In this document: positions 30,975 through 42,806 of the stretch, piece by piece
Layout of the letters: every line of letters starts with the position of its first letter
Position numbering within the stretch: the first letter of the stretch is position 1
Source of the DNA: Rapana venosa
Taxonomy: Eukaryota > Mollusca > Gastropoda > Neogastropoda > Muricidae
Direction: 5' to 3'
Assembly: GCA_028751875.1 (NCBI GenBank)
Contig: CM054165.1
Coordinates: forward strand, 29,202,335-29,266,334
Length of the DNA: 64,000 nucleotides
Program-made: the position numbers and the translations under genes
Notes under the pieces: generated by a model
The model's input: the letters and a program-made list of their open reading frames with translations, nothing else
Told to the model about the DNA's origin: nothing
The model's database searches: none

Positions 30975-31550
30975 GGACAACAGAGACCAGAAGTTTGTTA
31001 GAAATTTAGAGTGAGTGATGTGGGAAAGGAGAGTTGCTTGAAAGGGATGGTCACAGGGGAGGAATCAATCTGTGCCTCTTTCGGAATGCTAGGTTTGCAT
31101 GGATGAATCACCTCTATGCTGCATTGCACTCTACAAGTCCACAGGCTCCGGATTGTAAACAACAAGACTGTGGAGAGAATCCCCACCCCCCCCCCCCACC
31201 CCCACCTTCCCCATGAAAAACACTAGTTAAAATAAAAACAAACCCCAAAAACACTCACGCACAAACACCCCCTCCCCCCTCCCTTCCCTACCCCCCCAAA
31301 CCCAGTTGTTGGTTTGTTTGTTTACTGTGTAGCATAGACTTTGCAGGCTTTCACGTTTCAGTTTGTTTAAACCAAAAAATTACGTAGGAAATGTCGTAGG
31401 TGGGTTTTTGTCTTGTTTTGTCTTGTTTTTTTACTTTTGAACAAGAAACAAAACGACGCAAATTCTTCCTTTTGATCGTCTGGTGTCACTTAAAGTGGAA
31501 AGACATTTAAAAGAAAAGAAATCCTACTACTCCGCACTCACACATACGTC
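30975..31550. other. Intronic DNA, C-rich in part
   Basis: C-rich runs at 31180-31300; no exon or repeat family recognised. Confidence 0.55.
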
Positions 31551-31556
31551 ATAAGG

Positions 31557-31900
31557 GGGATGCGATAGTGTAGTGGTTAGAACATTGCACTCGCAATCTG
31601 ACGACCTGGGTTCGATTCCCGTTCAAGGGGATGTTTTCCCCTGGAGTTAACATCAGTGCAGACTCCATTCTCCCCAAAAGTCCTTTGGATGAGACTATAA
31701 ACCGAGGCCCCGTGTGCGAACGCACGCAGAACATCTTGCGCACACTTTAAACCCGTGCCGGTGGGAACAGATGACAGAATGTACAAAACTGCATACACAC
31801 AGGGACTGGATGTAAAAAAGCACATACATGCTTATTTCATTATCCTCAATAGCTTATTCCATTATCCTCGATATAAAATAATAAATAAATAAATAAAATA
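31557..31900 (+). mobile_element. SINE-1 copy, full length, with duplicated tail end
   Basis: Head GCGATAGTGTAGTGGTTAGA, B box GGGTTCGATTCCCG, full body. The tail motif GCTTATTxCATTATCCTC occurs twice in a row (about 31830 and 31852) before AATAAATAAATAAA. Confidence 0.87.
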
Positions 31901-31959
31901 AAATACATACATGCACGCACACACGCATCTTGACCTTCCATCCCCTCCCCACCAAAACA

Positions 31960-32130
31960 CATGCATACCAACCCCCCCCCCAAAAAAAAAACAACCCACC
32001 AAACAACCCCACAAAAAAACTGACAAGGTAAAAAAACCCACCCACATACACACAAACCAAAAACAACACCCTGAAAACCCAAAGAAAGAAACAACTTCAG
32101 GAAAAAAAAAAACCCCAACAAAAACCCTTC
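31960..32130. other. A/C-rich low-complexity DNA
   Basis: AAAACCCACC-like sequence; no gene recognised. 32140-32525 is unique AT-rich DNA with a G run at 32410. Confidence 0.55.
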
Positions 32131-32527
32131 ATCCCTGAAGCCACAATACGGCTACCTTTAAGGGCTCAGTCGCACACACAAAGATGAGGGTTTCCTTTTT
32201 GTTTTGCTACTGGAGCATAAAAATAACGGAGGGTTTGCCTTCAGATTTGGCCATGTTTTGTTCAAGATGTAGATTACTACTATACACTAGTACTAGTCAT
32301 AATTTTGTTTGCTGTACAGTTTTGGGTAAAAAAGTAACGTTGAAAGATAGTGATTGATTGAAAAGGGAAGAGGTTATTAACGTATAGGGAGAGAAAGAGG
32401 TGGGTTTTTTTGGGGGGGGGGGGGGGTTTGCAAGGTAGGTAGAAAGATCTATGTTGACGTTGTGTATCGTCTATACAGTTGTTACAAATGCTATTTGGAG
32501 TACTCTTGCTTTTAGAAGAGACAGCTC

Positions 32528-32735
32528 TATCTATAGCTAAGCGGTTAAGACTGTTCGACTTCAATCCCATAGGTCCATGAAGTCAGAGTTTGAATCTCGG
32601 TGGTGTGTGGTGAAGTAAGGTCGGGGATTTTTACAATCTTCTAGTTCAACTTTATGTGCAGACCTGCCAGTGCCTTTTATTCCCTTCGTGTATAAAAATA
32701 ACAACACGTACGCAGAAGATTAAATACGCTTACAT
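32528..32735 (+). mobile_element. SINE-4 copy
   Basis: TAGCTAAGCGGTTAAGACTG head (A-box-like), B-box-like GTTTGAATCTC, GTGCAGACCTGCCAGTGCC near the end. Reads as tRNA-derived. Confidence 0.68.
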
Positions 32736-32757
32736 TAAAACTTGAAGATTCCATAAT

Positions 32758-32905
32758 TTATGTCAGCTACAAAACTCGGAACTTACCCAGCATACATTCC
32801 CGAAGTTGGAATGCAGCTACCTTCATGGCGGTTTCAAAACGGCGGCATACACAAAATCTCACCATTGGTGAACCTTGGAGCTCTAGCCACGGAACGAAAT
32901 AAAAG
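32758..32905 (-). mobile_element. SINE-7 copy, intact order
   Basis: ACTTACCCAGCATACATTCC, GAAGTTGGAATGCAGCTACC, ATGGCGGTTTCAAAACGGCG, AAATCTCACCATTGGTGAAC, TTGGAGCTCTAGCC. Serves as the reference order for the split copies. Confidence 0.62.
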
Positions 32906-32999
32906 AAAAACAGGAGAGACAGGTGGATATATAAAGGGAAAGAGAACTGGGAAAGAGAGCTCAAACAGTAAGGGACAGAGATGAGTTTAGTAGAAAGAT

Positions 33000-33045
33000 G
33001 GGAAAGAGGGAGAGAGAGAGAATGTGTGTGAGTGTGTGTGTGTGT

Positions 33046-33106
<61 letters not shown>

Positions 33107-33143
33107 AATGTGTGTGTATGTGTGTGTGGGGAGAGAGAGAGGC

Positions 33144-33180
<37 letters not shown>

Positions 33181-33210
33181 CAGACAGACACACATACACA
33201 CTATACACAC

Positions 33211-33304
<94 letters not shown>

Positions 33305-33355
33305 TGCGCTCTATAACCCCTCCCCCTCCTACACACACACACACACACACACACC
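33000..33355. repeat. (GA)n and (CA)n block, 350 bp
   Basis: GA tracts at 33050-33100 and 33130-33180, CA at 33200-33350. Confidence 0.95.
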
Positions 33356-33539
33356 CTCTATAACCTCCCTTCCCCCCCCCCACACACACACACATACCAG
33401 ACAAGAGGGGTTGAGGTATTGGACTTGGACTTGGAGGTATGCCAAATTTGAGGAAGATCTGTCTTTGCTCCTTGAAAAGTAGACAGGGAGGGCAACTTGC
33501 CAGGTTTTATGAGAGATGGGAAGCAGCCTGGTCTCTCTC

Positions 33540-33600
33540 CCCCCCCCCCCTTCTCCCCCTCTTCCCCCTCCCTCCTTCCCCCTCCCCCCCCTCCTGCTTT
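33540..33600. repeat. (CCCCT)n pyrimidine tract
   Basis: C runs with CCTTCC interruptions. Confidence 0.85.
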
Positions 33601-33644
33601 TGCCTCCCACGAGGGAGATGAACTTAAGATTTGTGTACACTTAC

Positions 33645-33821
33645 GCACGCAAGTACACAAGCATGCTTGCATGCATGCAGACTCAAACACGCATGCATGC
33701 AGACTCACAATATGCATGCACACGCATGTAAGCATGCACGCATGCATGCATGCACACACACAGACACGCATACACAATGCGCGCGCACATGTGCACACAC
33801 ACACCCACACCCACCCACCCA

Positions 33822-33885
<64 letters not shown>
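33645..33885. repeat. (CATG/CA)n block
   Basis: GCATGCATG-rich stretch, then CA repeats. Confidence 0.92.
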
Positions 33886-33886
<1 letters not shown>

Positions 33887-33934
33887 TAATTTTCAAAATA
33901 TGTGAGTGAGTATGTTTAATTCATAAATGAGTAA

Positions 33935-33954
33935 ATGAGAGAGAGAGAGAGAGA

Positions 33955-33992
<38 letters not shown>

Positions 33993-34060
33993 CACTGAGA
34001 CAGAAGAGACAGACGGACAGACAGACATACAGACACACAGACACACACAAAATACACACA
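33935..34060. repeat. (GA)n and GACA repeats
   Basis: GA run to 33990, then CAGACAGA-type repeats. Confidence 0.9.
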
Positions 34061-34064
34061 CACT

Positions 34065-35420
34065 GAAGTAGAGGGTGCACAATTACATCCCCCGCCCCAG
34101 TTTAAAAAAAAAACTATTTAAAAAAAAAAGCTACTGAGATGTTGTGCATAATTGAACAATTATAAACAAATCAAACTATGCTTGGAAGAGTGGTTTTCAT
34201 GTAAAAACTGCAATTTGCAGACAGAACTGCCCCCACCCCCCCCCCCACATAATGTTCGCCCCCCTCACTTGCCCACTAAAAGAAACAAATTCACAATAGA
34301 GAATATAACTAGTAACTTGGAGTGAAATGAGTCACATTTTCTGTGATTTGGTCAACAACAAAAAATAAAAAAACCAAAAAACCACCTCAAACCAAACCCA
34401 CCCTTAGAACTGTGTGTTTTTACCCCAACCGTAATAACAACAATACACAGGGTAGGCTGTTTAAACAGTAAACGGTACCTCCTTCCTACCCATTTCTTTT
34501 TTTGAAGGTAGGCTACTCCAATACCAATTACTGCCGGCAACCAAAAGAAAGGCGAAGCCATTGTGGGAAGGGAAGGGAAGGGAAGGGAAGGGGGGAGCGA
34601 CTGGCACCGGAAGCATTATTATATGAGCCGGTTCACTCCCCTGTTTTACGGTGCAGGTTGGTACAGTCAGAGTCTGTTATTGCTCATTCTCCACCTCCGT
34701 TTAGAAGAAGAAAAAAAAAAGCAAAAAAAAAAGCAAACTCTTAAAAGCCGGGTGTGGAATGAGGGTTTTCTTTTGGGATGGGGGGGGGGGGGGGGAGGAG
34801 GAGGGGGGTGGTGGGGGAATGGGGGGAAGGGTTGCTTTAATGGATCCTGTATGATTTAAAAAACAAACAAAAAACCCTTCAAACTTTCAAACAGCTACTT
34901 TGTATGATTTAAAAAAAAACCACACCCTTAAACAGCTTCTTGAAAGTTCAAAGCAAGTTGGTGGGGTGGGTGAGGAGGAGAGGGGAGGGGGGGAAAGTAG
35001 GCCAGGTAACCTGAATGAAAACGGCCGTAGCAAGTGCATTGATCAGTGAAGAAGTTGCAAGAGTCTGGAAACGGAAAGTTCTCCAAGACAAAGCAACCCC
35101 CCCCCCCCCCCCACCCCTTCCCTTCCCCTGTCCCCGTCACCTGTGCCTTCTTCCCTCTTCCCCCCCCCCCTTTTAGCAGACACTGCCAAGAACAATCCCA
35201 AGGTGTGACTAAAATTAGTAACACATCCTGCCCACAGCCTGGCAGTGCAGTGCCTACAAAGGGAGGTAACATGTCACGTAACAGTGATTTAAAAATTTTT
35301 AAAAATCTTGTTCCTCAGTTAGAGGTTAGAAGTTTACCGACGTTTTAGATTTTTTTGTTTTAAGTATATAATACATGCTACCGTTCCTCCCCCTTCCCCT
35401 CCCCCCCCCCCCCCCCCCCT
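34065..35420. other. Intronic DNA with C, G and A runs
   Basis: G-rich at 34560-34600 (GGGAA pentamers) and 34778-34830; C-rich at 35098-35170 and 35385-35420. No exon recognised on either strand. Confidence 0.55.
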
Positions 35421-35424
35421 TCCC

Positions 35425-35490
35425 CACCACCATTTAGGTAGCTGCATTCCAACTTTGGGAATGGTATCTAAACACAACATCTGTGAGCTT
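35425..35490 (+). mobile_element. SINE-7 fragment
   Basis: ATTTAGGTAGCTGCATTCCA, ACTTTGGGAATGGTATC. Confidence 0.55.
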
Positions 35491-35514
35491 TTAAATTAAA
35501 AAAAAAATGTCATT

Positions 35515-35728
35515 CATTTTTACCAGCACAGATGGCTTACCTTTCCAAAAGGTGGAACAGGTTTTTAACATGTGTGCAAGATGTTCTGCATGGATTGACA
35601 CACAGGTGCCTCGCGGGTTATAGTCTCATCTGAAAGACTTTGACTTTCAGTTTGATTTTCTCGTCAAACTGGGAAGAAAGGGCAAGGCTTGGAATCGAAC
35701 ATAGAACCTTTCTTGTTAGGAAGGTGAC
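35515..35728 (-). mobile_element. SINE-1b copy, partial
   Basis: AGATGGCTTACC, GTCTCATCTGAAAGACTTTG, TCGTCAAACTGGGAAGAAAG, GGAATCGAAC. Confidence 0.7.
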
Positions 35729-35812
35729 TGTCTCGGCTGTCTTTGTTCTTGAACAGTGATCAGTTTTTATTTTTAAATGACCGGTAGTTCTGGCAGTTGT
35801 GCATGTAGAGCT

Positions 35813-35892
35813 TGACAATCTGGCTGTGACACTGTCATTGGCAGTGCTGACAATTTGGCTGTGACACTGTCATTGGCAGTGCTGTCAATTTA
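35813..35892. repeat. 40-bp unit tandem duplication
   Basis: TTGGCTGTGACACTGTCATT with GGCAGTGCTG appears twice, about 40 bp apart. Confidence 0.85.
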
Positions 35893-36249
35893 CACCATTG
35901 GAGAATGGGCAGTTAAGTAAACCATTTACTCAAATTACTGAGACCCAGGCTTTAGGACATAGCAGACGTAAGTGGAGGAATTTTGTGAACAGCTCTTCAG
36001 TGGGATCTCCAATGAATCTCTACAGAGTCAAAAAAAAAAAAAAAAGGTTAAGAAGGGGAAGAAGACCTTAACCATATATTCAGGGATTTTTTTTGTTTGG
36101 TTTCGTTTTCATCTTGTTTTCATGTACTAGGATTTAAAAAAAAGAGGTAATAGGCTATTACTGTGTTGCTTCGCTGACTCAACGGGCAATTCCTAATTTT
36201 GTTTATTTGCTAACACTAACAGTGGTGTTACCGTGAATTGTTGAATAAT

Positions 36250-37440
36250 ACCAAAGTATACAAGTTGTTTTTATAGAGATGATCTAGCTTTCCTTCCTGT
36301 TTTTGACTTCAAGGATCTTGAGTCTTGAGTCTTGCTTGAGGAGCAAGGTGTTACCATAGATGATACCAAAATTATGAAAATACAAGTTGTCTTATTTAAC
36401 ATCTTTTCTTCCTGTTTTTGACTCGAAGGGAAAACCCTACGGTTATTTGCTTTCAAGAGGAACAAGGTACAACCATAGATAATACTGAATTATAAAATAC
36501 AAGTTGTCTTACATTTTAAAGAAAAAGTTATTACAGCTTTTCTTCCTGTTTTTGACTACAAGGAAAAACCCTACATTTACTTGCTTTGAAGAGGAACAGT
36601 GTGCTACCATAGATAATACCAAAATTCAATTTGTCATATACATATATTTTTAAAGTTATAACATCTTTTCTTTTTGTTTTTGACTCCAAGGGAAAACCCT
36701 ACATTTATTTGCTTTCAACTTTCAAGAGGAACAGCGTGCTACCATAGATAATACCAAAATTCAATTTGTCTTATATATATATATATATATTTAAAGTTAT
36801 ATAACATCTTTTCTTTCTGATTTTGACTCCAATGGAAAACTACATTTATTTGCTTTCAACTTTGAAGAAGAACAGCGTGCTACCATAGATAATACCAAAA
36901 TTCAATTTGTCTAATATATATTTTTAAAGTTATATAACATCTTTTCTTTCTGCTTTTGACTCCAAGGGAAAACCCTACATTTATTTGCTTTCAACTTCCA
37001 AGAGGAACAGCGTGCTACCATAGATAATACCAAAATTCAATTTGTCATATATATTTTTTAAAAAGTTATATAACATCTTATCTTTCTGTTTTTGACTCCA
37101 AGGGAAAACCCTACATTTATTTGCTTTCAAATTTGAAGAAGAACAGCGTGCTACCATAGATAATACCAAAATTCAATTTGTCTTATATATATTGTAAAAG
37201 TTATATAACATCTTTTTCTGTTTTTGTCTCGCAAGGGAAACCCCTAGGTTTCTCTGCTTTCAAGAAGAAGAAAGTGCTACCATAGACGATACCAGAAATG
37301 ATAAAATTTGTCTTATTCAACAGCTTTTCTTCCTGCTTTAGACACCAAGGGAAAACCCTAGGTTCTTTGCTTTCAAGAGGAACAAAGTGCTACAATATAT
37401 ATAACCAGAAATTACAAAATTTGTCTTCCTTCCTGATTTT
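36250..37440. repeat. Tandem array, about 115-140 bp unit, nine copies
   Basis: Unit starts near 36292, 36409, 36538, 36666, 36808, 36943, 37080, 37212 and 37326. Each has TTTTCTTTCTGTTTTTGACT with CCAAG, then GGAAAACCCTACATTTATTTG, CTTTCAAGAGGAACAGCGTG, CTACCATAGATAATACC and AAAATTCAATTTGTC, then AT dinucleotides. The middle units are the most alike; the outer ones diverge. Confidence 0.88.
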
Positions 37441-37469
37441 TATCCTTCTTATTTTATAACCCCACATGG

Positions 37470-37800
37470 CTGACAGGGTGATACACCAGCAGAGCAATGA
37501 TTGGATTTACTTATAATGCTGCTACAGGGGAACCATGAGGTTCTGGGTTTGATTTCCAGCCATGCCCTTTCTTCCCATTTTGATGAGAAAATCTAAGAGA
37601 ATCTATAGCAAAGGTCTTTGGATGAGACTATAAACTGAAGCGCCATGTGCAAACGCATGTAGAATTTCTTGCACACCACATGTTACAAACCGGTTGAAAT
37701 CGCTTTTTGGAGGAGTAGGCCATTTCGTGCCTGTAGAAATGGGTGACAGATTTTTGAACCCCCCCCCCCCACCACCAAAAACCGCATGTAATGATGTAAA
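37470..37800 (+). mobile_element. SINE-1b copy
   Basis: GGTTCTGGGTTTGATTTCCA B-box region, CCCATTTTGATGAGAAAATC, GGATGAGACTATAAACTGAA, GGAGGAGTAGGCCATTTCG. A C run (37760) is in the tail. Confidence 0.72.
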
Positions 37801-37844
37801 CACAGGTGCAGTGAGACACCATTCCCAAAGTCGCAATGCAGAAA

Positions 37845-38010
37845 CACCCCCCCCCCCCCCTCCCTCCCTTGTCCCTAGCCACAGATCTGACCTCTCCCTC
37901 TCTCCCTCCCTCTCTCCCTCTCTCTCTCCCTCTCTCCCTCTCTCTCTCCCTCTCTCCACCCTTTCTCTATCTGTCTCTCTCTCTCTCCCTCCTCCCTCCC
38001 CCCCTCTCTC
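37845..38010. repeat. Poly-C and (CTCTCC)n tract
   Basis: Pyrimidine-only tract with CTCTCCCTC repeats. Confidence 0.93.
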
Positions 38011-38014
38011 TCTT

Positions 38015-39010
38015 GCTCCGAACTAACCTCCCTCACCCCTTAAAAAAACCCAAAACAACCCAACAAAATAAATAAAAAAGACACAAAACAAACAAACAAC
38101 ACTCCCCCCCCAAAAAAAAAACCTACACAAAATAAAATAAAGACCCCCCCAAAAAAAAATACATTCATGAAAATAACAGCACCACACAGTTTAAAAAAAC
38201 AACAAACGAAACAAAAGCAAAGCAAAAAAAACAAACAAACCCCCAACCAAAGTTTGGGGGGTGGGGGATGGTGAGGGCCCGCGCGCACACACACAGACAA
38301 ACAACACGGAAGAATGGACATTCCTACCTCTCCCCCCCCCCCCCCCCCCCCACCCCACTCCAACCCAACCCGAAATCCGCCTACTCCCCCCACACAACAA
38401 TACCCTGTGTACATGTACGTATACCAAATTACCAGAACAAAAGACTTAAGTACCATGTCATAGACCACGAAGGAGGAGGATAAAAATAAAGAAAAAAAAG
38501 TGAAGTCTTGCGTTGCGTGGGGGGGAAAAAAAAAGACAGAGGAATGATGTGGGTGGGAAGGCAGAAAGCAGAGCAAATGAGCGAGAGAGAGAGGAGACAT
38601 GTTTCTAAAGATGTTATAACTGTGAGGATGCTAAAAAACCCAACAACTTCCCCCCTCCCCCCTCCCCCCAAAAAAAACCCAAACCCAAACAAACCTGTGA
38701 GGATGCTGACATGTAACTAAAGACGGAGGAGGGGGGGGGGGTTGGGGTGAGGGCAAAAACGGAAAATGTATTACCACCCTCCCCCCACCCACTGCCTTCC
38801 CCCAATCAAGTTTACCAATTTAAAAAACCCAACATTTTTTAATTCTGAGAAAATTTTCTTGTCAGTGAGCCAGTAGTAGGCAGATGGTAAAAGAAGGAAA
38901 ACGTAATATCGAAATAGATGTAACATTGGAAACATTTCAATCACTATTATTACAAAATCGTTCAGGGGAGGGGAAAGTGGGGACATGATAGCTTAAGTGG
39001 TTACAGTGTC
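38015..39010. other. A/C- and G-rich low-complexity intron DNA
   Basis: Long A/C-rich stretch 38030-38260, C run 38333-38352, G run 38729-38741. Reverse frames rich in Phe/Gly/Val are composition artefacts. Confidence 0.6.
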
Positions 39011-39014
39011 TTTC

Positions 39015-39248
39015 GGAAGTCCTTTGGATGATACTATAAACCGAGGCCCCGTGTGTGAACGCATGCAAAACATCTTGCGCACGCGTTAAATCCTGTTCCA
39101 CTTTTCAAAAGAGTAGGCCATTGTGTGCCAGTGGGAACAGATGACAGAATTTACAAAACTGCATACACACAAGGACTGGATGTAAAAAAGCACATAAGTG
39201 CTTATTCCATTATCCTCGATATAAAATAATAAAATAAAATAAATTAAA
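39015..39248 (+). mobile_element. SINE-1 fragment (5-prime truncated)
   Basis: From CCTTTGGATGATACTATAAA to CCTCGATATAAAATAATAAA. Confidence 0.82.
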
Positions 39249-39254
39249 AAAACA

Positions 39255-39985
39255 ATGTTACGCTTGTGAACTGGCGGCCCGGGATCGAGCCACCACAGAG
39301 ACGCCCATTTTAGGAGTTTGTCCTGGAGTTAACTTCAGACCTGTTCTCCTGTATGGCTCAGAGACGTGGGTTTTCACAAAATCGAATGTTTGTTGAAGAG
39401 CTGTGAAAACCGAATGCTACGCTACATGACAAAGATCAAATGGGAAGACAGGATCACGAATGAAGAACTATGGAGAATGTGCAAAGTTGATGATCTGAAG
39501 TCTGTAGCTAGTAGTAGCAATAGACTGCGCTGGTTTGGGCACGTTCAACGGAAAGCAGACCACCACATCATAAAAAGAGCAACGAACTTTCGTAGTGGAT
39601 GGAAAGAGACCAAAGGGAAGACCTAGCAAGACCTGGGCTGCCTGTATTGCCGATGATCTTAGAGAAAGGGGCTTAAATAAGGAGGAAGCTCGAAACAGAG
39701 AGAGATGGAGAAGGCTCATCAATGTCAAACCTCCCCTGGGAGAAACATGACAAAAAAGGAAGAAGAAGAAAGAAGTTAACTTCAGTACTGACGCCACTCC
39801 GCCAGAAGTCTTTCGGATGAGACTATAAATCGAGGCTGCTTACACGCAAACGCACGCAGGACATCTTGCGCACATTAAAAAAAAAAGAACGCAACCCTGT
39901 TGTGCCTTTTGGAAAAGTAGGCCGCTTTGTGCTGGTAGGAAGGAATGGATGACAAGATTTTAAAAACACATGCACATTGGTGTCT
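39255..39985 (+). mobile_element. SINE-1-related copy split by a LINE-2 insertion
   Basis: Left part 39255-39338 (GGCCCGGGATCGAGCC to GGAGTTAACTTCAG). Right part from 39774 (AGTTAACTTCAGTACTGACG) through GATGAGACTATAAATCGAGG to GGATGACAAGATTTTAAAAA. Confidence 0.75.
39339..39773 (+). mobile_element. LINE-2 family, 5-prime-truncated copy with 12-bp target-site duplication
   Basis: Flanked by AGTTAACTTCAG (39327-39338 and 39774-39785). Encodes the same ORF2 C-terminal remnant as at 3150 (MLRYMTKIKWEDRI, EELWRMCKVDDLKSVAS, RLRWFGHVQRKADHHIIKRA). Ends in an AAGAAGAAGAAAG tail. Confidence 0.85.
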
Positions 39986-39989
39986 TGTT

Positions 39990-40065
39990 TAGACACCACC
40001 AATCACCATAGTCAGAATACATCTACTTAAATGGTTGTGGGTTGGGGGGGGGGGGGGGGGGGTGA
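39990..40065 (-). mobile_element. SINE-7 fragment with poly-G
   Basis: Related to the CCCCGAAGTCGGAATGCAGC end (here AATCACCATAGTCAGAATAC), then a G run at about 40046-40062. Confidence 0.5.
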
Positions 40066-40134
40066 TGTTGCATAAGCAAAAAAAGAGTCACTGTTGGTAC
40101 TAACCTACCTAATCCTCTGAGTTGTAGCTGATGG

Positions 40135-40335
40135 AATCCAAAAAAAAAAAAGAACAAACACCCCCCCCCCCCCCTTTCCCTTAACCATTGTATGTACATG
40201 AACATGCACACGCAAGCAAGTTCTTTTTTGTTTGTTTTTTTGTGGGGGGGGTGTTGGTTTTTTTTGGTTTGTAAGTTTTTTTGTTTTTGTTTGGGTTTTT
40301 GTGTGTGTGTGTGTGTGGGGGGGGTGTTGGGTGGT

Positions 40336-40366
<31 letters not shown>

Positions 40367-40440
40367 TGGCAGTGTTGCAGGTTTCTTTTGGGTTTTTTTT
40401 TGGGGGGGTGGGGGTTTGGGGGGGGGGGGGGGGAGGAGAA
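40135..40440. repeat. Poly-A/C and T/G-rich tract with long G runs
   Basis: C run 40160-40174, then GT-rich DNA with G runs at 40317, 40350-40366, 40402-40433. Confidence 0.85.
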
Positions 40441-40794
40441 TAGGACTTCTTTTTCCACATCTGTTCCCCATGTAGTGAACATACACAACAACAGTACAGC
40501 GGTTACACTTACCAGTGAGGAGAAGTTGTGTGAAAATACTCAGCAGTAGTCCATACACGTGCTATCAATCACGCCCTGGTATGCCTTTTCTCACTTTGCC
40601 TCGACAGGGTGGTGCCTACCCCTACCAAGATTGCAGTGCTGCTGTGGCGGCAGGACAGCAGAGCAGCAAAGGGTGGGGGTGGTGGGGTGGGGGGTGGGGG
40701 GTACATTTCGGTTGTCTTCACAGTAGCATTCCTGCTGTGATTCAGACTGCTAGCAGTACAGACAGATTGAAGTTAAGACAAGAGACTTGGAGAG

Positions 40795-40809
40795 ATAGAG
40801 ACAGAGAGA

Positions 40810-40844
<35 letters not shown>

Positions 40845-40905
40845 GCAAGAGAGAGAGAGAGATAGAGAGAGAGAGAGGCAGAGAGAGAGCAAGACATAGC
40901 GAGAC
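40795..40905. repeat. (GA)n block
   Basis: GA with GACA and GGCA interruptions. Confidence 0.93.
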
Positions 40906-40934
40906 AGAGACAGAAGAATTTGAACAATTTTGAA

Positions 40935-41010
40935 CAATTTTATTTTTCAGAGGGTAATAGATTTAAGCAATACAATACATGCTTTTTTTTTTACATCCAG
41001 CCCTAAAAAA
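40935..41010 (-). repeat. SINE-like tail fragment
   Basis: TTTTATTTTTCAGAGGGTAA, AAGCAATACAATACATGCTT, TTTACATCCAGCCC. Related to 13070-13130. Confidence 0.45.
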
Positions 41011-41039
41011 AAATTAATGAGAAGGGAAAATATGCATGC

Positions 41040-41049
41040 TGACAGAGAG

Positions 41050-41104
<55 letters not shown>

Positions 41105-41165
41105 CACAGAGAAGAGAGAGAGAGAGAGAGAGAAGAGAGGAGAGCAGAGAGAGAGAGAGCGTGTG
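41040..41165. repeat. (GA)n block
   Basis: GA runs with GGCA interruptions. Confidence 0.94.
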
Positions 41166-41169
41166 TGTA

Positions 41170-41640
41170 ATTTTGAAAAATAAAAAGGAGACTGTGGTAC
41201 TGTACAGTCTGCGTGTTTTTCTTCTTTTTTTTCAAGATTTTATTTTTTGAAAATTATTAAAAAAAATTTTTTTTTATATAGTTGATTTTTAAATCTGGTT
41301 TTTAAAAAGATTTTATTTTTTATCATTTATTCCAAAAATAGTTTATTTGTAATTCTTTGGCTTTGTTTAAACAAAAATTATTTGTATTATTTAGAATTCT
41401 TATCATTTATTTTTAAAATTTTGTATTTGAACTCGGGGGGTTATGAAAGGAAATGTTTGATTTTTTTTAACAGTGTTTTTTGCCTGAATTTAAAAAAAAT
41501 ATTTACCTGTAATATTTTTCATATTTCCGTTCCTCTCTTCTTTTTTTTTTCTCTATCGCTATCTAAACAAACAAAGAAACAAACAAGCAAGCAAGCAAGC
41601 AAACACCACTAATGAGAAAAGACCACAAAAAAAGGTGTGT
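41170..41640. other. AT-rich intron DNA
   Basis: TTTTTAAA-type low complexity with ATTTATT blocks and a CAAGCAAGCAAG run at 41584-41604. No exon recognised. Confidence 0.6.
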
Positions 41641-41644
41641 GTGT

Positions 41645-41670
41645 GGGGGGGGGGGGGGGGGGGGGGGGGT
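41645..41670. repeat. Poly-G run
   Basis: About 23 G. Confidence 0.95.
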
Positions 41671-41769
41671 GAAGATGGAAAGAAAATGATTACACAACAA
41701 TCGACATGGTGAAGCTCATGTTCTCATGAATGTACACACACCCTTATTACACGTGCATCTGTAGGAGTT

Positions 41770-41957
41770 ACACACACGCACATGCATGCACTCAGTCACA
41801 TTCATACACAAGCACACACACACATGCATTCATTCACTCACTCAAACTGACATAAACATATACATGCATGCATGCATGCACAAGCATGCACACACATGCA
41901 CGCACCCCCCTGCACACACAAAACACACAAAACCACACACTCACACTTTGCCACTCA

Positions 41958-41988
<31 letters not shown>

Positions 41989-42165
41989 AACATACACTCA
42001 CACACACACCCTTTACTACATCCCCCTCTACACACACACACCTATAGATGTACACATACACTCCCAAACCCCCCTCTCCCCCCTCTCCCCCCCCCCCCCC
42101 CCCCCCCACCACACCACACACACTCACACACACTTTACACACACATACACTGATACACACACATA
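41770..42165. repeat. (CA/CATG)n block with long poly-C
   Basis: C runs at 41959-41983 and 42088-42107 inside CA-rich DNA. Confidence 0.93.
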
Positions 42166-42364
42166 ACATCCAAGAGCAGCTAGCTATTCACGTAGAGAAC
42201 AAATTAAGGTCTTATCTTCTCTTTCTATTTTTGTGTACATACGCGTACATGTTTTAAACTCTACACTTCCCTTGCTATCTGGTTGTCATCTTTCCTCCCT
42301 CCCATCCCTCCCTGCCTCCCTCCCTCCCTACCTTGGTTTTGGGTGTTTTTATTTTATTTTCATT

Positions 42365-42420
42365 TCCCCCCCCCCGATTTTTTTTCCCTTCTCCCCCCCC
42401 CCCCCCCCCCCCCCTTCCCC
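42365..42420. repeat. Poly-C tracts
   Basis: C runs at 42366-42376 and 42393-42414. Confidence 0.93.
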
Positions 42421-42534
42421 TTTACCAGCATCTCCCATTGTTACTACATCTGCATTTTTAGTTTTAAAAACCTGAGGAGAATTCTGGAAACTCTGTCTGC
42501 ATTTTCAGTTTTAAAAACCTGAGGCGAATTCTGG

Positions 42535-42805
42535 AAATTCTGAACTGGGAATTCTCTCTTTTCTATCCCTTTTGTTTTGTTTCTGCCTTGTTCCTTTTCT
42601 TCCTGCCATCTCCTTCTTGTCTAGTTTCTGCCTTCTTGGTCCATTCTCCTGCCTTTCCCCCCCCCCAGCCATGCTGAAATTGGATGGGCTGGGCCTGACT
42701 TGACAGGTGTTTAACGGCTGCGCTGTGCATTTTTCGCTCATATGACTGACAACAACAGTTTTTGCTGTCTTGAGTGTTCGAAGAAGAAGAAGAAAAAGAA
42801 GAAGA
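42535..42805 (-). mobile_element. SINE-2 copy
   Basis: GGGAATTCTCTCTTTTCTAT, GTTCCTTTTCTTCCTGCCAT, GGGCCTGACTTGACAGG, ending TTGAGTGTTCGAAGAAGAAG. Confidence 0.78.
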
Positions 42806-42806
42806 A

